Part shown: positions 18,386 through 29,266 of the stretch, piece after piece | Position numbering within the stretch: position 1 is the stretch's first letter | Layout of the letters: every line of letters starts with the position of its first letter | Origin: an uncultured Helicobacteraceae bacterium | Lineage (GTDB): Bacteria; Campylobacterota; Campylobacteria; Campylobacterales; Helicobacteraceae | NCBI GenBank assembly: GCA_944323755.1 | Contig: CALUTR010000006.1 | Coordinates: forward strand, 24,954 to 88,953 | Direction: 5' to 3' | Length of the DNA: 64,000 bases | The notes under the pieces: model-generated | The model's input: the letters and a program-made list of their open reading frames with translations, nothing else | The model's database searches: none | Told to the model about the DNA's origin: nothing | Translations under genes and position numbers: made by a program

Positions 18386-18407
18386 ATATAAATTATTACT
18401 TTAAAAA

Positions 18408-18731
18408 TTACTTATAAATTTCATTTAATCTTAATTGAATATCTATCAATTCTTGATCTTTTTGTATATCTTCTGTCTTATATCTAAGTGTAATCCTACC
18501 CTTATCTATACTATATGGTGTTAATTCTAGTTTAACAATATCTCCAGTTAAAATTCTAATATAATGCATTCTAAGCTTGCCTGCTATATGGCACAAAACA
18601 ATATGTCCATTTTCAAGACCTACTCTAAATGTGGCATTAGGCAATACTTCCATTACCTTACCATATATTTCAATTACATCATCTTTTACTTTCTTCTTTT
18701 TATTTTCTTTATCATATTTATCTTTTGCCAA
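18408..18731 (-). CDS. infA: Translation initiation factor IF-1, with N- and C-terminal extensions
   Basis: 107 residues against the usual 72. The OB-fold core (about residues 16-86) is clear: [20 protein letters not shown], then [20 protein letters not shown] and [16 protein letters not shown]. It binds the 30S A site with IF-2 and IF-3. Added are an N-terminal [14 protein letters not shown] stretch, very basic, and about 20 residues after the normal end ([20 protein letters not shown]). The start is TTG at 18731 with a strong GAGGAG 8 bases upstream, inside the last codons of map. No ATG, GTG or TTG occurs in frame near the usual start, so the N-terminal extension appears real. Confidence 0.92.
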   Translation of the reverse strand: MAKDKYDKENKKKKVKDDVIEIYGKVMEVLPNATFRVGLENGHIVLCHIAGKLRMHYIRILTGDIVKLELTPYSIDKGRITLRYKTEDIQKDQELIDIQLRLNEIYK

Positions 18732-18733
18732 AA

Positions 18734-19489
18734 TTACTCCTCTGATAAAATAACTGCCTTATTATCAATAATCGCAACAGTATGCTCATAATGACTTCCA
18801 TTCAAGCCATCTTCTGATACAACAGACCAATTATCTTTTAAAATCTTGTAATTCCCACTTTTATTACAAATCATAGGCTCTATACAAAAAACCATACCAT
18901 TTTTAATTTTTGGTCCCTGCATTGCACTTGTATCTATATAATTTGGTATTTCTGGCTCTTCGTGTGGCTTCCTTCCTATTCCATGACCACAAAATCCGCG
19001 AAGTGGAACATATCCCTTTGATATTATAAATTCCTGAATCAAAAAACTAAGTTGCTTAAATCTCATACCTGATTTAATACTATCTATGGCATACAACAAT
19101 GCTTCCTTGGAACAACTAATTAAACATTCATCATCTTTAGAAATTTCACCTATCCCAAATGTGATTGCAGCATCGCCATACCAACCATCATACTCTACAC
19201 CAATATCAACGCCTAAAATATCGCCATTTTGCAATTTATAAGAATCTGGAATACCATGTATTATTACATTATTCACGGATAAACATATAGATTTAGGAAA
19301 TCCATACAAACCTTTAAAAGATGGTTTTGCATTGCAACTAAGAATAAAATCATTTGCTATCAAATCAAGCTCTTCTAAAGAAACTCCTACTTTTGCATAA
19401 TCACGAACCTTATTTAAAGCCTTAGCTACTATATTATTAGGATATCTTAAAGATTCTATCTCTTTAAGATTTCTTATCGCAATAGACAT
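18734..19489 (-). CDS. map: Methionine aminopeptidase, type I
   Basis: A 251-residue metalloenzyme removing initiator Met from nascent proteins. Metal ligands are visible in [22 protein letters not shown] (two Asp), [20 protein letters not shown] (His), MVFCIEPM (Glu) and SHYEHTVAI (Glu). No N-terminal zinc-finger extension, so type Ia. It overlaps the secY stop by one base and ends 2 bases before the infA start; its final Glu-Glu codons form the infA ribosome-binding site. Confidence 0.97.
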   Translation of the reverse strand: MSIAIRNLKEIESLRYPNNIVAKALNKVRDYAKVGVSLEELDLIANDFILSCNAKPSFKGLYGFPKSICLSVNNVIIHGIPDSYKLQNGDILGVDIGVEYDGWYGDAAITFGIGEISKDDECLISCSKEALLYAIDSIKSGMRFKQLSFLIQEFIISKGYVPLRGFCGHGIGRKPHEEPEIPNYIDTSAMQGPKIKNGMVFCIEPMICNKSGNYKILKDNWSVVSEDGLNGSHYEHTVAIIDNKAVILSEE

Positions 19490-20748
19490 TATAAGCCTGT
19501 TGCACTTAGAGTTTGGTATTTATTCATATAAATCTGGGCTTCAATTCTTCTCATCGTATCAATAGCAACTTGAACAACAATCAAAACAGCCGTTCCACCA
19601 AACACAAATGGCACACCAACACTTTTTAAAACTATCCAAGGAATAGTAGATATAGTAGCCAAATACAATGCCCCCCAAAAAGTAAGATTGCTTGCCGTTG
19701 TATTTAAAAAATTTGCAGTCCCCTCGCCTGGTCTTAAACCTGGTATAAAACCACCTTGTCTTTTTAGATTCTCTGATATATCTTTAGAGTTAAAAACAAT
19801 AGAAGAATAGAAAAATGCAAAAAACATTACTAAAAAAAACATAATAATATTATACGCATTGCCATTTGGGCTTAAAAAATCTGCAATTGCAAGCATTGTG
19901 CTATTTGATGAAGCTTGTAAAATTGTAGATGGGAAAATCAACACAGCCGATGCAAAAATAGGAGGTATAACACCACTTAAATTTAATTTAATTGGTATGT
20001 AATTCATAATTCTCTTATTTTGATTTTGCATAATAATTTTTCTAGCGTAACTTACTGGGATTCTGCGTTCTGCAAGCTCAACATATATAATAATAAATAT
20101 TGTTGCAAGTATGACCAATACAATCAATATTAAAACTAAGAAATTGATTTCACCAGTATTTACAAGTTCAAATGTGCTGCCTATAGCAGATGGTATTCCA
20201 GCTACAATTCCAGCAAAAATAATAAGGCTGATTCCATTTCCAACACCCTTCTGCGTAATTTGCTCACCTATCCACATAAGCATCATTGTACCAGCTAACA
20301 TAGAAAATACAGAAATAACAATAAAGGTATTCATATCAATCAAAATTGCACTACCATAACTTCCCTCTAGAGTTTTCAAGCCTATAGAAACGCTTACAGC
20401 TTGAACAATAGTTATAGCTATTGTTGCATATCTAATGATTTGCATATATTTTTGCATACCATCGCGTTCTTTTTTCATTTTAGCAAGATTTGGAAAAGTG
20501 GCAGCAAGAAGCTCCATCACAATTGATGCAGTGATATATGGCATAATACCAAGCGAGATGATACTAAGTCGCTCAACTGCTTGCCCGCTAAACATATTAA
20601 ATAAACCAAGCGCATTACCTGAATTAGAATCAAAAAATCTTTTTATTACATCTACATCAACTCCAGGTATTGGCACATAAGCTAATATACGATAGGCAAA
20701 TAAAAAAACTAAAGTAATAAGTATTTTGTTAATTATAGTTTTATCCAT
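19489..20748 (-). CDS. secY: Preprotein translocase subunit SecY
   Basis: A 419-residue channel subunit of the SecYEG translocon with about ten membrane helices. Recognisable parts are YVPIPGVD near the N-terminus, LGIMPYITASIVMELL (TM2b/plug region), ERRIPVSYARK in the C4 loop, PLKLNLSGVIPPIFASA-type IPIKLNLSGVIPPIFAS, and QGGFIPGLRPGEGTANFLN before TM9. It overlaps rplO by one base and map by one base, so strict coupling is likely. Confidence 0.98.
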   Translation of the reverse strand: MDKTIINKILITLVFLFAYRILAYVPIPGVDVDVIKRFFDSNSGNALGLFNMFSGQAVERLSIISLGIMPYITASIVMELLAATFPNLAKMKKERDGMQKYMQIIRYATIAITIVQAVSVSIGLKTLEGSYGSAILIDMNTFIVISVFSMLAGTMMLMWIGEQITQKGVGNGISLIIFAGIVAGIPSAIGSTFELVNTGEINFLVLILIVLVILATIFIIIYVELAERRIPVSYARKIIMQNQNKRIMNYIPIKLNLSGVIPPIFASAVLIFPSTILQASSNSTMLAIADFLSPNGNAYNIIMFFLVMFFAFFYSSIVFNSKDISENLKRQGGFIPGLRPGEGTANFLNTTASNLTFWGALYLATISTIPWIVLKSVGVPFVFGGTAVLIVVQVAIDTMRRIEAQIYMNKYQTLSATGL

Positions 20749-21149
20749 TACTGCTTTCCACTAACAACAATGCTATCATCTTTAATTTTTGAAACAAGAT
20801 TATTTGCATTTTTTCCTATTAGTTTAATTTTATTCACTTGAGATGGATATTTATGCACACTTCTTATTGTTAATTTTGTAATTTCATCAAGAGTAGAAAC
20901 TTTTGTAATTTTATCCACATTTATTGCGTAAGGTTTAACAACCCTGCTATTAAAACCAATTTTTGGCAATCTCCTTTGCAATGGTTGTTGGCCACCTTCA
21001 AAACCTATCTTCTGACTATAACCACTTCTAGCAGTTTGCCCTTTACCACCTCTTGTAGAAGTTTTACCCATACCACTACCTTGACCACGACCAACTCTTT
21101 TAATAGACTTGATACTATTTTTAGCTGGTTTAATGTTCTCTAATGCCAT
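20748..21149 (-). CDS. rplO: 50S ribosomal protein L15
   Basis: A 133-residue L15 with the Gly-rich [20 protein letters not shown] and [20 protein letters not shown] near the N-terminus. It follows rpsE directly; in many bacteria rpmD (L30) lies between rpsE and rplO, and here the 23-bp gap leaves no room for it. Confidence 0.97.
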   Translation of the reverse strand: MALENIKPAKNSIKSIKRVGRGQGSGMGKTSTRGGKGQTARSGYSQKIGFEGGQQPLQRRLPKIGFNSRVVKPYAINVDKITKVSTLDEITKLTIRSVHKYPSQVNKIKLIGKNANNLVSKIKDDSIVVSGKQ

Positions 21150-21172
21150 TTTATTTCCTTCTTAAACTATAT

Positions 21173-21613
21173 TTACGCTTTAATTCTACTTAAAGCATCA
21201 ACTGTGGCTCGAACTACATTATATGGATTGCTTGAACCAAGTGATTTTGTTAATATATCTTTAATTCCTGCAAGCTCAATTACTGGTCTAGCGCTACCAC
21301 CTGCAATAACTCCTGTCCCCTCACTTGCTGGTCTAAGCAAGATTCTACTTGCATTATATTTATGCTCTATATCATGAGCAATAGTAGTGCCCTTAATATT
21401 TACTTGAACAATATTTTTAAAAGCATCATCAATTGCCTTTTTAATTGCATCTGGAACTTCTTTTGCCTTGCCTAATCCAAAACCAACAAGACCATTTTTA
21501 TTTCCAACTACAACAAGAGCATTAAAGCGAAATCTTCTACCACCTTTAACAACCTTAGTTACTCTACCAATATTTACAACTACTTCTTTAAATTCTTCTC
21601 TATTGATTTCCAT
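21173..21613 (-). CDS. rpsE: 30S ribosomal protein S5
   Basis: A 146-residue S5 with the double-stranded-RNA-like N-terminal domain ([40 protein letters not shown]) and the C-terminal [18 protein letters not shown]. It shapes mRNA entry and decoding fidelity. Shorter than E. coli S5 at both ends but normal for Helicobacter. Confidence 0.98.
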   Translation of the reverse strand: MEINREEFKEVVVNIGRVTKVVKGGRRFRFNALVVVGNKNGLVGFGLGKAKEVPDAIKKAIDDAFKNIVQVNIKGTTIAHDIEHKYNASRILLRPASEGTGVIAGGSARPVIELAGIKDILTKSLGSSNPYNVVRATVDALSRIKA

Positions 21614-21628
21614 TAATATTAGTCCTTA

Positions 21629-21985
21629 TTATAAAGATATGCCATTTGCTCTAAGTGAATCTGCAAAACTAGCAACCACACCGTGATACAAATATCCATT
21701 TCTATCAAAAACAACTTGTGATATATTCGCATCTTTAAGGCTTTTTGCAAAATGCTCTGCTATAACTTTTACATTTTCAATATTATTTGATAAGCCTAAT
21801 TTTTTACCATCTACACTAGCAAGTGTAATACCCCTAGTATCATCAATTGCTTGAGCATAAAAATATTTATTAGATTTGAATACGCTTACTCTAGGTTTTT
21901 CAGAGCTTCCAAAGATTCTGCCTCTAACTCTAGCCTTTCTCTTCAATTGAAGCTTCTTTTTTAATTTTAAAGTATTACTTAACAT
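21629..21985 (-). CDS. rplR: 50S ribosomal protein L18
   Basis: 118 residues from the ATG at 21985, which has GAGG 9 bases upstream; an in-frame TTG 9 bases earlier falls inside that spacing and is rejected. L18 binds 5S rRNA in the central protuberance. Family features: basic N-terminus [20 protein letters not shown] and the C-terminal [20 protein letters not shown]. Confidence 0.96.
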   Translation of the reverse strand: MLSNTLKLKKKLQLKRKARVRGRIFGSSEKPRVSVFKSNKYFYAQAIDDTRGITLASVDGKKLGLSNNIENVKVIAEHFAKSLKDANISQVVFDRNGYLYHGVVASFADSLRANGISL

Positions 21986-22008
21986 CTTAATCAACCTCTA
22001 TTTAAAAT

Positions 22009-22548
22009 CTACTTTTTAGCAGTTTTACCAGCTTTACGCATTATAACTTCATCAACATATTTTATACCCTTACCTTTGTATGGTTCAGGAGCTCTAAATG
22101 ATCTTATTTCAGATGCAACTTGGCCAATTTGTTGTTTATCTGCACCTTTTAAAGTCAAAATATTTTTATCTAAAGTTATTTCAACACCATCTGGGATATC
22201 ATAATTAATAGGATGAGAATAGCCTAAAGAAAGCTCTAAAACTTTACCTTTTATTGCCGCCTTATATCCAACACCATTAATTTCTAGTTGCTTTGTAAAT
22301 CCACTTGTCAAACCAACTACAATATTATTTGCCAAAGCTCTATAAGTACCCCAAAACGCTTTTGCCTTAAGACCTTGAGATTCTTTTAGACCAAATGATA
22401 ACAATCCATCAGCAAGGCTAATCTCAACTCTATTGTAAGTCTCTAATTCTTTTTGTATTTTAGTATTTTTAAAAATAAGCTTTGTTCCATCTAAAGATAC
22501 ATCTAAACCTTTAGGAATAGCTATTGCTTGCTTACCAATTCTTGACAT
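22009..22548 (-). CDS. rplF: 50S ribosomal protein L6
   Basis: A 179-residue two-domain L6 near the factor-binding site. [14 protein letters not shown] starts it and the C-terminal signature [16 protein letters not shown] is intact. Normal length. It is 9 bases after rpsH. Confidence 0.98.
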   Translation of the reverse strand: MSRIGKQAIAIPKGLDVSLDGTKLIFKNTKIQKELETYNRVEISLADGLLSFGLKESQGLKAKAFWGTYRALANNIVVGLTSGFTKQLEINGVGYKAAIKGKVLELSLGYSHPINYDIPDGVEITLDKNILTLKGADKQQIGQVASEIRSFRAPEPYKGKGIKYVDEVIMRKAGKTAKK

Positions 22549-22557
22549 AATAATCTC

Positions 22558-22953
22558 CTACCATATACTGCATAAAGCTTCGCCGCCTACATTATTTTTA
22601 TAGGCTTCATCATTTGCAATTACACCCTTGGAAGTGCTTACAACAATAGTTCCATAGCCATTTTTAAATCTTTTCAACTCTGTTCTATTTTTATAAACTC
22701 TTCTTCCAGGCTTACTAATTCTTTTAACCTCATTGATCAAAGATCTTCCTTTTTCATCATAACCAAGCATCACTGTTATGCTCTGCTTATTATCTTTAGA
22801 ATTAACTCTAAAATCCTTAATAAATCCTTTATCCTTAAATACTTCTAATATTGATACAACTATTTTTGCATAATAAAGATTCGTATGTTCTAATTTTCTC
22901 ATAGAAGCATTTCTAATTCTAGTAATTGAATCTGAAATTATATCATTAACCAT
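22558..22953 (-). CDS. rpsH: 30S ribosomal protein S8
   Basis: A 131-residue S8 that binds 16S helix 21. N-terminal [15 protein letters not shown] and C-terminal [17 protein letters not shown] are diagnostic. In E. coli S8 represses the spc operon at rplE; no equivalent mRNA element was recognised here. Confidence 0.97.
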   Translation of the reverse strand: MVNDIISDSITRIRNASMRKLEHTNLYYAKIVVSILEVFKDKGFIKDFRVNSKDNKQSITVMLGYDEKGRSLINEVKRISKPGRRVYKNRTELKRFKNGYGTIVVSTSKGVIANDEAYKNNVGGEALCSIW

Positions 22954-22963
22954 AATATTCCCC

Positions 22964-23149
22964 TTACCAACTAGACTTTCTAAGACCAGGTACTAATCCT
23001 TCGTTACCCATTTTTCTTAGACAAACTCTACATAAATTAAAATCTCTATAAACAGAATGCGGACGACCACAAACTTGACATCTTGAATAAGATCTTGAGC
23101 TAAATTTTGCTTTTCTTGCATTTTTTGCAATCATTGATTTTTTTGCCAT
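22964..23149 (-). CDS. rpsN: 30S ribosomal protein S14, zinc-binding short form
   Basis: A 61-residue S14 of the short, zinc-containing type: the motif [20 protein letters not shown] supplies the four cysteines (C-x2-C ... C-x2-C). Its C-terminal [11 protein letters not shown] is typical. The start immediately follows the rplE stop. Confidence 0.98.
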   Translation of the reverse strand: MAKKSMIAKNARKAKFSSRSYSRCQVCGRPHSVYRDFNLCRVCLRKMGNEGLVPGLRKSSW

Positions 23150-23695
23150 CTATTTTCCTTTCCCAAAAGGCAGACCAAGAAATTCTAATAATTTAAAAGC
23201 TTCCTTATCACTATTTGTAGAAGTTACTATAGTGATATTCATACCGTGAGTAACCATAATATCATCATAAACAACTTCAGGAAACACAAGCTGCTCTTTA
23301 AGACCAAAATTATAATTACCATTACCATCAAATCCGTTTCTAGGAATACCTCTAAAGTCTTTCACTCTTGGCAAAGAAATAACAATCAATTTCTCAAGAA
23401 AGTTATACATTCTTTTACCTCTAAGAGTAACTTTAACACCCATCAAAGCTCCCTCTCTCATCTTAAATCCAGCAACAGATTTTTTTGCTTTAGTGATCAC
23501 AGCTTTTTGTCCAGCTATCAAAGAAATAGTATCTGCAATATTTTGCATAATCTTTGCTTCTTTTGAATAATCACCAGCTCCAACGCTTATTACAATTTTT
23601 TCTAGTTTTGGGATAAGCATAGGATTCTTGATGTCAAATTCTTTTGATAGCTTATCTATAACTTCATTTAAATATAATTCCTTTAACTGATACAT
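23150..23695 (-). CDS. rplE: 50S ribosomal protein L5
   Basis: A 181-residue L5 that binds 5S rRNA and contacts the P-site tRNA. It contains [37 protein letters not shown] and the C-terminal [18 protein letters not shown]. Normal length; 11 bases after rplX. Confidence 0.98.
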   Translation of the reverse strand: MYQLKELYLNEVIDKLSKEFDIKNPMLIPKLEKIVISVGAGDYSKEAKIMQNIADTISLIAGQKAVITKAKKSVAGFKMREGALMGVKVTLRGKRMYNFLEKLIVISLPRVKDFRGIPRNGFDGNGNYNFGLKEQLVFPEVVYDDIMVTHGMNITIVTSTNSDKEAFKLLEFLGLPFGKGK

Positions 23696-23706
23696 CTTAA
23701 ACCTTC

Positions 23707-23925
23707 CTATGACTTTTTAACATTTGATATATGGATTGGTTTCTCTTTAGTAATAAAACCGCCTTTAGGATTATTATCACTTGGCTTGACTGCTTTTTTT
23801 ACGATATTGCAACCTTCTACAATAACTTTAGAATCTTTAGGAAAAACTTTTAGCACTTTACCGCTTTTTCCTTTATCATCACCAGCAATAATAGTCACCA
23901 TATCATCTCTTTTAATTTTAGCCAT
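23707..23925 (-). CDS. rplX: 50S ribosomal protein L24
   Basis: A 72-residue KOW-domain protein, shorter than the ~104 residues of E. coli but usual for Campylobacterota. [24 protein letters not shown] is the KOW motif. L24 is an early assembly protein at the 5' part of 23S. Shares one base with rplN. Confidence 0.96.
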   Translation of the reverse strand: MAKIKRDDMVTIIAGDDKGKSGKVLKVFPKDSKVIVEGCNIVKKAVKPSDNNPKGGFITKEKPIHISNVKKS

Positions 23926-24293
23926 TATAATACCTCCGGAGCAAGTGATACAATTTTCATAAAGTTAGCATATCTAACCTCTCTACCAACTGGTCCAAAG
24001 ATTCTAGTACCAATTGGCTCTCTTTTTGCATCTAAAATAACAGCTGCATTATCATCAAATCTAATCAAAGAACCATTTTCTCTATGTATTTCTTTTTTTG
24101 TTCTAACTATTACAGCTTTTACAACATCACCTTTTTTTACTTTTCCATTAGGAATAGCTTTTTTAACAGATGCAACAACTACATCACCAACACTAGCATA
24201 TCTCCTATGACTACCGCCTAATATCTTAATACACATCAATTCTTTTGCACCGCTATTATCAGCGACATTCATTCTAGTAAAACTCTGTATCAT
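23925..24293 (-). CDS. rplN: 50S ribosomal protein L14
   Basis: A 122-residue L14 at the subunit interface. [23 protein letters not shown] and [20 protein letters not shown] are the conserved segments. The 4-base spacing to rpsQ and 1-base overlap with rplX indicate coupling. Confidence 0.98.
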   Translation of the reverse strand: MIQSFTRMNVADNSGAKELMCIKILGGSHRRYASVGDVVVASVKKAIPNGKVKKGDVVKAVIVRTKKEIHRENGSLIRFDDNAAVILDAKREPIGTRIFGPVGREVRYANFMKIVSLAPEVL

Positions 24294-24295
24294 TA

Positions 24296-24559
24296 CTAAA
24301 CTCCTGCAGTTATTGTCTTATTCAATTTAAAAGACTTACTTTTAGATATAGGCTTGCACTCGATCGCTTCAATCACATCACCTACATTACAAGAATTGTT
24401 TTCATCGTGAATTATGTATTTTTTAAATCTTTTTACAATTTTTCTATATTTTGGATGAACAACCTTTCTTTCAACTAAAACGCTAAAACTCTTATCACCG
24501 CTTTTTTTAACAACTTTTCCTTGAATAACTCTTTTATATTTTTGCTCTTTATTCATCAT
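24296..24559 (-). CDS. rpsQ: 30S ribosomal protein S17
   Basis: An 87-residue OB-fold protein binding 16S helix 11. It has [20 protein letters not shown] and [18 protein letters not shown] with the [18 protein letters not shown] motif. Either of two tandem ATGs may be the start. One-base overlap with rpmC. Confidence 0.97.
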   Translation of the reverse strand: MMNKEQKYKRVIQGKVVKKSGDKSFSVLVERKVVHPKYRKIVKRFKKYIIHDENNSCNVGDVIEAIECKPISKSKSFKLNKTITAGV

Positions 24560-24765
24560 TAACCTCTTTTTGCTGATATAGCAGTATTAATTCTTGCTAT
24601 TTCTTTTCTTACTGCAGAAATCTCACAATAATTAGTAAGTTGCATTGTCTTAAGTTGTAATTTTAATTCAAATAGTTTTAGCTTTTTCTCTTTCAACATA
24701 GCTTGCAATTCTTGTATATCTTTATCTTTAATATCACTAAATTTTATCATATCAGTAGATTTCAT
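24559..24765 (-). CDS. rpmC: 50S ribosomal protein L29
   Basis: L29 at the peptide exit tunnel. The core [20 protein letters not shown] and [14 protein letters not shown] are clear. Start is uncertain: ATG at 24765 (68 residues, used here, with a weak GAGAG upstream), ATG at 24750 (63 residues, immediately after the rplP stop and closest to other L29 proteins), or GTG at 24777. Any choice leaves it overlapping or touching rplP. Confidence 0.93.
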   Translation of the reverse strand: MKSTDMIKFSDIKDKDIQELQAMLKEKKLKLFELKLQLKTMQLTNYCEISAVRKEIARINTAISAKRG

Positions 24766-25177
24766 TTTCACTCTCACTAGTTATAATTTTTGTCTTAAAT
24801 GGGAGCTTGCTTTGTGCCAATGCCAAAGCTTCTCTAGCCAAAGATTCTTCCACACCAACCATCTCATAAATAATTCTTCCTGGCTTGATGTTCATAACCC
24901 ATTTATCAACAGCACCCTTACCCTTACCCATTCTTGTCTCTAGTGGCTTAGCAGTAATTGGTTTATCTGGAAAAACACGAATCCACACTTTACCAGATCT
25001 TTTAATATGTCTTGTCATAGCAATTCTTGCTGCTTCAATTTGTCTTGAATCTATTCTTCCAGCTTCAATTGCTTTAATAGCAATATCACCAAAAGCTATT
25101 TTATTACCGCGAGCAGCTTTACCTCTGTTACGACCTTTCATTTGTTTTCTATATTTAGTTTTCTTTGGCATTAACAT
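24752..25177 (-). CDS. rplP: 50S ribosomal protein L16
   Basis: A 141-residue L16 near the A-site tRNA elbow. [39 protein letters not shown] and [13 protein letters not shown] are hallmark segments. The ATG at 25177 has GGGAGG at good spacing. Confidence 0.98.
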   Translation of the reverse strand: MLMPKKTKYRKQMKGRNRGKAARGNKIAFGDIAIKAIEAGRIDSRQIEAARIAMTRHIKRSGKVWIRVFPDKPITAKPLETRMGKGKGAVDKWVMNIKPGRIIYEMVGVEESLAREALALAQSKLPFKTKIITSESENEIY

Positions 25178-25180
25178 AAT

Positions 25181-25885
25181 TTATTGCCTCCCTCGTTTTT
25201 TACTAGCTTTATTATCTGTTTTTGCATCAGATTCTTTTTTATCAAGCTGAATCCCTTTATGTAAAACTTCACCCTTAAAAATCCAAACTTTTACACCAAT
25301 AATTCCAAAAGTTGTTTTAGCTTCAGCAAAACCATAATCAATCTTTGCTCTTAATGTATGAAGAGGGACTCTACCTTCCATATACCACTCTGTTCTAGCC
25401 ATTTCAGCACCAGCAAGTCTTCCAGATACCTTCACTTTAATACCTTTAGCTCCAGATTTCATAGCTGTTTGCATAACTTTCTTCATAGCGCGTCTAAATG
25501 CAACTCTTCTTTCTAATTGCATAGCAACATTTTCAGCTGCTAATTGTGCATTAGCTTGCGGTCTTTTTACCTCTTTTATATTTATTGCGACATCTTTCTT
25601 GACTAATTTTTTTAAATTTTCTTTAATCTTCTCAATATCTGCACCTTTTTTACCAATAATAATACCAGGTCGAGCTGCCACAACAGTGATTTTAATCTTT
25701 TTTGTTGTTCTTTCAATAATTGTCTCACTAATTCCAGCATAATACAATTCATTTTTAACAAAATTACGAATTTTATAATCTTCACCTATGTTAGATGCAG
25801 TTACTTTTTGAGAAGGAAACCATCTAGATATCCAATTTCTATTAATACCTAATCTAAGACCTATTGGATTAACTTTTTGACCCAT
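25181..25885 (-). CDS. rpsC: 30S ribosomal protein S3
   Basis: A 234-residue S3 with the N-terminal [18 protein letters not shown], the KH domain [14 protein letters not shown] (about residues 74-87) and the C-terminal [22 protein letters not shown]. It lines the mRNA entry tunnel. It ends in a Lys/Asp-rich tail. Starts 1 base after rplV. Confidence 0.98.
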   Translation of the reverse strand: MGQKVNPIGLRLGINRNWISRWFPSQKVTASNIGEDYKIRNFVKNELYYAGISETIIERTTKKIKITVVAARPGIIIGKKGADIEKIKENLKKLVKKDVAINIKEVKRPQANAQLAAENVAMQLERRVAFRRAMKKVMQTAMKSGAKGIKVKVSGRLAGAEMARTEWYMEGRVPLHTLRAKIDYGFAEAKTTFGIIGVKVWIFKGEVLHKGIQLDKKESDAKTDNKASKKRGRQ

Positions 25886-25886
25886 A

Positions 25887-26237
25887 TTACTTTACCCCAC
25901 CTTTTTTAACTTTATCTTCTTTTACTTCAGCAACCTCAACTATCACATGCGAAGTAGGCTTTCTTATTGGAGCACCTCTCCCTCTAGCCTTTGGCGTCAT
26001 TCTTCTAAGCACTGGACCTGCATCGACTCTACAAGATTTGATAATTACGCTTTGAGCATCATAGTTCCCATTAGCAACAGCAGATGCTATAACTTTATAA
26101 ATCACTTTTGCTGCTTTATTTGGAGTAAATTCCAAAGTAGCAAGCGCCAATTCAGCATTCATTCCCTGAATCTCTCTTGCAATTAATCTAGCTTTTGTAG
26201 GTGATAATCTAATATATTTTAATATTGCTTTACTCAT
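25887..26237 (-). CDS. rplV: 50S ribosomal protein L22
   Basis: A 116-residue L22 with the tunnel beta-hairpin region [22 protein letters not shown], whose tip is the site of macrolide-resistance changes in other bacteria; it looks wild type. N-terminal [18 protein letters not shown]. It lies 11 bases after rpsS. Confidence 0.98.
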   Translation of the reverse strand: MSKAILKYIRLSPTKARLIAREIQGMNAELALATLEFTPNKAAKVIYKVIASAVANGNYDAQSVIIKSCRVDAGPVLRRMTPKARGRGAPIRKPTSHVIVEVAEVKEDKVKKGGVK

Positions 26238-26248
26238 ATTTCCACCTC

Positions 26249-26530
26249 TTATTTACCAATCTTCTTTTGAACAGAGCCTTTATGTCCCTTGAATGTTCTT
26301 GTAAGAGCAAACTCACCTAATTTATACCCAACATGAGATTCTGTTACATACACAGGAATAAAAACTCTTCCATTATGAACATTAAAAGTAAGCCCTATCA
26401 TCTCAGGAGTAATAGTGCTTCTTCTTGACCAAGTTTTAATAGGCTTATTATCCTTAGCTTCCTTTGCTTTTAAAACTTTTTTTACCAAGTAATCGTCAGT
26501 AAAAGGACCTTTTTTTATCGATCTAGCCAT
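26249..26530 (-). CDS. rpsS: 30S ribosomal protein S19
   Basis: A 93-residue S19 of the 30S head, partner of S13. [37 protein letters not shown] and [17 protein letters not shown] are intact. Normal length. Confidence 0.98.
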   Translation of the reverse strand: MARSIKKGPFTDDYLVKKVLKAKEAKDNKPIKTWSRRSTITPEMIGLTFNVHNGRVFIPVYVTESHVGYKLGEFALTRTFKGHKGSVQKKIGK

Positions 26531-26539
26531 TTGTGTTCC

Positions 26540-27367
26540 TTATTTTTTTCTTCTTGAAATAATTAATCTATCACTAGATTTTTTGCGTCTTGTTTTGTAA
26601 CCCTTAGCTGGTGTTCCCCAAGGCGATACAGGATGACCACTAGAACCAGTTTTACCTTCTCCACCACCATGTGGGTGATCAATAGGATTCATAGCAGAAC
26701 CTCTTGTTTGTGGCCTAATGCCCATATGTCTAGCTCTACCTGCTTTACCAATAGAAATATTCATATAATCTTCATTACCTATACTTCCTATCGTGGCTCT
26801 ACACTCTTCTAAAATATATCTCATTTCACCACTTGGCATTTTAATAATTGAATATTTACCTTCTCTCCCCATTAATTGAGCACTTGCACCAGCACTTCTC
26901 ACTAATTGACCACCAGCACCAGGATGAAGCTCTATATTGTGGATTATAGTTCCAATTGGAATAGCTCTTAGCTTCATAGAATAACCAACTTTAACATCTA
27001 TACCTTCATCAGCAGCTAAAATTTTATCTCCAACACTAAGACCACTTGGTTGCAATATATACCTCTTTTCACCATCAACATAAGCAATAAGAGCTATACG
27101 GCAATTCCTAAATGGATCATACTCTATAGCTTTTACAACACCCTCTATATTTAGTTTATTACGCTTAAAGTCTATAATTCTGTAGAGTTTTTTTGCTCCA
27201 CCTTCTTTATGTCTAGAAGTAATTCTGCCATTATTATTTCTACCAGCAGTTACTTTTAACTTTGTTAATAATGTTCTTACACTAGCTTTAGCAGTAATAT
27301 CACTAGAGCTAAGACCAGACATAAACCGCCTACTTGGCGTATATGGTTTATAAGTTTTAATAGCCAT
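26540..27367 (-). CDS. rplB: 50S ribosomal protein L2
   Basis: A 275-residue L2, needed for subunit association and peptidyl transferase assembly. It contains [22 protein letters not shown] and [21 protein letters not shown], which includes the conserved His near the peptidyl transferase centre. Ends in basic [14 protein letters not shown]. Confidence 0.98.
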   Translation of the reverse strand: MAIKTYKPYTPSRRFMSGLSSSDITAKASVRTLLTKLKVTAGRNNNGRITSRHKEGGAKKLYRIIDFKRNKLNIEGVVKAIEYDPFRNCRIALIAYVDGEKRYILQPSGLSVGDKILAADEGIDVKVGYSMKLRAIPIGTIIHNIELHPGAGGQLVRSAGASAQLMGREGKYSIIKMPSGEMRYILEECRATIGSIGNEDYMNISIGKAGRARHMGIRPQTRGSAMNPIDHPHGGGEGKTGSSGHPVSPWGTPAKGYKTRRKKSSDRLIISRRKK

Positions 27368-27376
27368 TCACAATCC

Positions 27377-27658
27377 TTATGATCTTAAAGATTCTATCTT
27401 AGCACCCTCAGGCACCTTGACATAAAATTTTTTAAAACTACTTCTACTGCCTTCTACACCTCTAAATCTCTTTGACTTACCTTGTTGATTAAGAGAATTA
27501 ATTCTAATTGGAGTAAAGCCAAAATATTTAATACAAATATTTTTTAATTGATTTTTGCTAACTCTTTGCGAAGTTTGCATAACTATAATCCCACTCTCTT
27601 GCTGGTTTAGGGACTTTTCTGTATACATTATCGTCTTAATGTCTGTTATATCTGCCAT
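27377..27658 (-). CDS. rplW: 50S ribosomal protein L23
   Basis: A 93-residue L23 at the tunnel exit, docking site for trigger factor and SRP. The sequence is divergent but keeps [14 protein letters not shown] at the start and the later [24 protein letters not shown]. It shares one base with rplD, so it is coupled. Confidence 0.95.
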   Translation of the reverse strand: MADITDIKTIMYTEKSLNQQESGIIVMQTSQRVSKNQLKNICIKYFGFTPIRINSLNQQGKSKRFRGVEGSRSSFKKFYVKVPEGAKIESLRS

Positions 27659-28281
27659 TATTGCCCCCTTGAGTTATTAACCAAATTATCAAACACAGCT
27701 TTTTCACATACGACAGCTCTAAATACAGCTATCAAGTAAGCATTTACTTCATTTTCTTCTATTACATAACAATCTTTTAGATTCCTAAATGCAAGAAAAG
27801 TGCTATCAGTGATATTTTTTACAATAAATAACACACTCTTTTCATTAAGCTTTCGATAAATAGAAAATGCATATTTTGTCTTACCGCTAGAAACATCAAC
27901 AGAATCTACAACATAAAGCTTATCCAAAGAAGCTTTTTGATTAAGCGCATACTCTAGTGCTAGTCTTTTTTGCTTTTTATTTATTTTAATATTGTAATTT
28001 CTATTATTTTGAGGACCATGTGCCACACCACCACCAACAAACACAGGCGATGTAATACTTCCTGCTCTTGCTCTACCACCACCTTTTTGACTCCAAGGCT
28101 TTTTACCACCACCGCTTACTTCACCTCTATTCTTTGCTTTTGCAGTATTACTTCTTAATGAAGCTAAATATGATTTTACATATAAGTATAAATTATGCTC
28201 TTTTACCTCTGCATATCGCTCTGGAAGAGGCATATCTGACTTTTTTTCAAATTGTTCGTTTAATAAGATAACTTTACTCAT
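27658..28281 (-). CDS. rplD: 50S ribosomal protein L4
   Basis: A 207-residue L4. The extended tunnel loop [20 protein letters not shown] is intact. In gamma-proteobacteria L4 represses the S10 operon through its leader; no such leader structure is evident here. It overlaps rplC by 4 bases. Confidence 0.98.
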   Translation of the reverse strand: MSKVILLNEQFEKKSDMPLPERYAEVKEHNLYLYVKSYLASLRSNTAKAKNRGEVSGGGKKPWSQKGGGRARAGSITSPVFVGGGVAHGPQNNRNYNIKINKKQKRLALEYALNQKASLDKLYVVDSVDVSSGKTKYAFSIYRKLNEKSVLFIVKNITDSTFLAFRNLKDCYVIEENEVNAYLIAVFRAVVCEKAVFDNLVNNSRGQ

Positions 28282-28856
28282 TTTACAACCTTTATTCGTC
28301 CATAAATTCCGTTATATCCAGGAACTGAACCTTTTAACACTAACACTGAATTAGCCTTATCAAATGATATGATTTCATTTTGTGTAGTAACAAGCTCATC
28401 ACCATAATGACCAGACATTTTTTTACCTTTTTGAACTCTTCCTGGCCATTCTCTATTACCTATTGAACCTGGAGCTCTATGGAATCTAGAACCATGTGCC
28501 GCTGGACCGCCTTGAAAATTCCATCTCTTTACAACACCAGAAAATCCTCTACCTTTTGTCTTTAATGATACTTTAACCCTTTTTGCACTCTCTAGTATGC
28601 TTAAATCCAAGTTACCAACCTCTGTATTAGCCACACTAATTGTCGCAAAATTGTTAAATTCTTTTGTAATATTATATTTCTTTTGTTGGCCAAGTATCGG
28701 CTTATTAACAAATTTGCCTTGTTTGTATGCAACGATTGCTTTGCCATCATCAAGCAATTCACATACTTTTGTATCAATAATCTTAAGTAGAGTGACGGCT
28801 ATACTGCTTGTGCCAACCGTTCTACTCATACCTATTTTTTCTACCAAAAATTCCAT
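28278..28856 (-). CDS. rplC: 50S ribosomal protein L3
   Basis: A 192-residue L3, early assembly protein reaching the peptidyl transferase centre. The central loop [20 protein letters not shown] is conserved. N-terminal EKIGMSRTV is slightly divergent. 20 bases after rpsJ. Confidence 0.98.
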   Translation of the reverse strand: MEFLVEKIGMSRTVGTSSIAVTLLKIIDTKVCELLDDGKAIVAYKQGKFVNKPILGQQKKYNITKEFNNFATISVANTEVGNLDLSILESAKRVKVSLKTKGRGFSGVVKRWNFQGGPAAHGSRFHRAPGSIGNREWPGRVQKGKKMSGHYGDELVTTQNEIISFDKANSVLVLKGSVPGYNGIYGRIKVVK

Positions 28857-28876
28857 ATGACTATTCCTTTTTAAGC

Positions 28877-29185
28877 TTAATTTATGAATATAACTTCTAC
28901 TTCTACTTCTGGTGCTAAATCAAGCCCCATTAAACTATCAACAGTTTCTGGAGTAGCAGACATAATATCAATTATTCTACTATGGATTCTCATTTCAAAC
29001 TGCTCTCTAGAATCCTTATTCATATGTGGTGATCGCAACACTGTATATTTTCTCTTTCTTGTGGGCAAAGGAACTGGTCCAATTATTTCAGAACCTGTTC
29101 TTTTTGCTGTTTCAACAATAGATGAAACTGACCTATCTAACACTCTATGGTCATAAGCCTTTAGTTTGAGTCGCATTTTTTCCAT
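28877..29185 (-). CDS. rpsJ: 30S ribosomal protein S10
   Basis: A 102-residue S10, first gene of the superoperon. It has [35 protein letters not shown] and [19 protein letters not shown] lies 9 bases before the ATG. Upstream is a 180-bp gap containing a hairpin and a possible -10 box. Confidence 0.98.
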   Translation of the reverse strand: MEKMRLKLKAYDHRVLDRSVSSIVETAKRTGSEIIGPVPLPTRKRKYTVLRSPHMNKDSREQFEMRIHSRIIDIMSATPETVDSLMGLDLAPEVEVEVIFIN

Positions 29186-29221
29186 TTTTATATTTCCTTA
29201 TACTAGGTATATAGAACGCAC

Positions 29222-29238
29222 AAAGCAAATCTTGCTTT
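29222..29238 (-). promoter_or_regulatory. Leader hairpin upstream of rpsJ
   Basis: A perfect 7-bp inverted repeat, AAAGCAA and TTGCTTT around a 3-base loop, 37 bases upstream of the rpsJ ATG, within the expected S10-operon leader. Role unknown; it is much smaller than the E. coli S10 leader. Confidence 0.35.
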
Positions 29239-29258
29239 TAGTTTTAAATAAAGGTGAA

Positions 29259-29266
29259 ATTCTATA
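29259..29266 (-). promoter_or_regulatory. Possible -10 box for the S10 operon
   Basis: TATAGAAT on the minus strand about 75 bases upstream of rpsJ. Expected start near 29252 would give a leader of about 65 nt containing the small hairpin. Weak evidence; no -35 seen. Confidence 0.35.
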
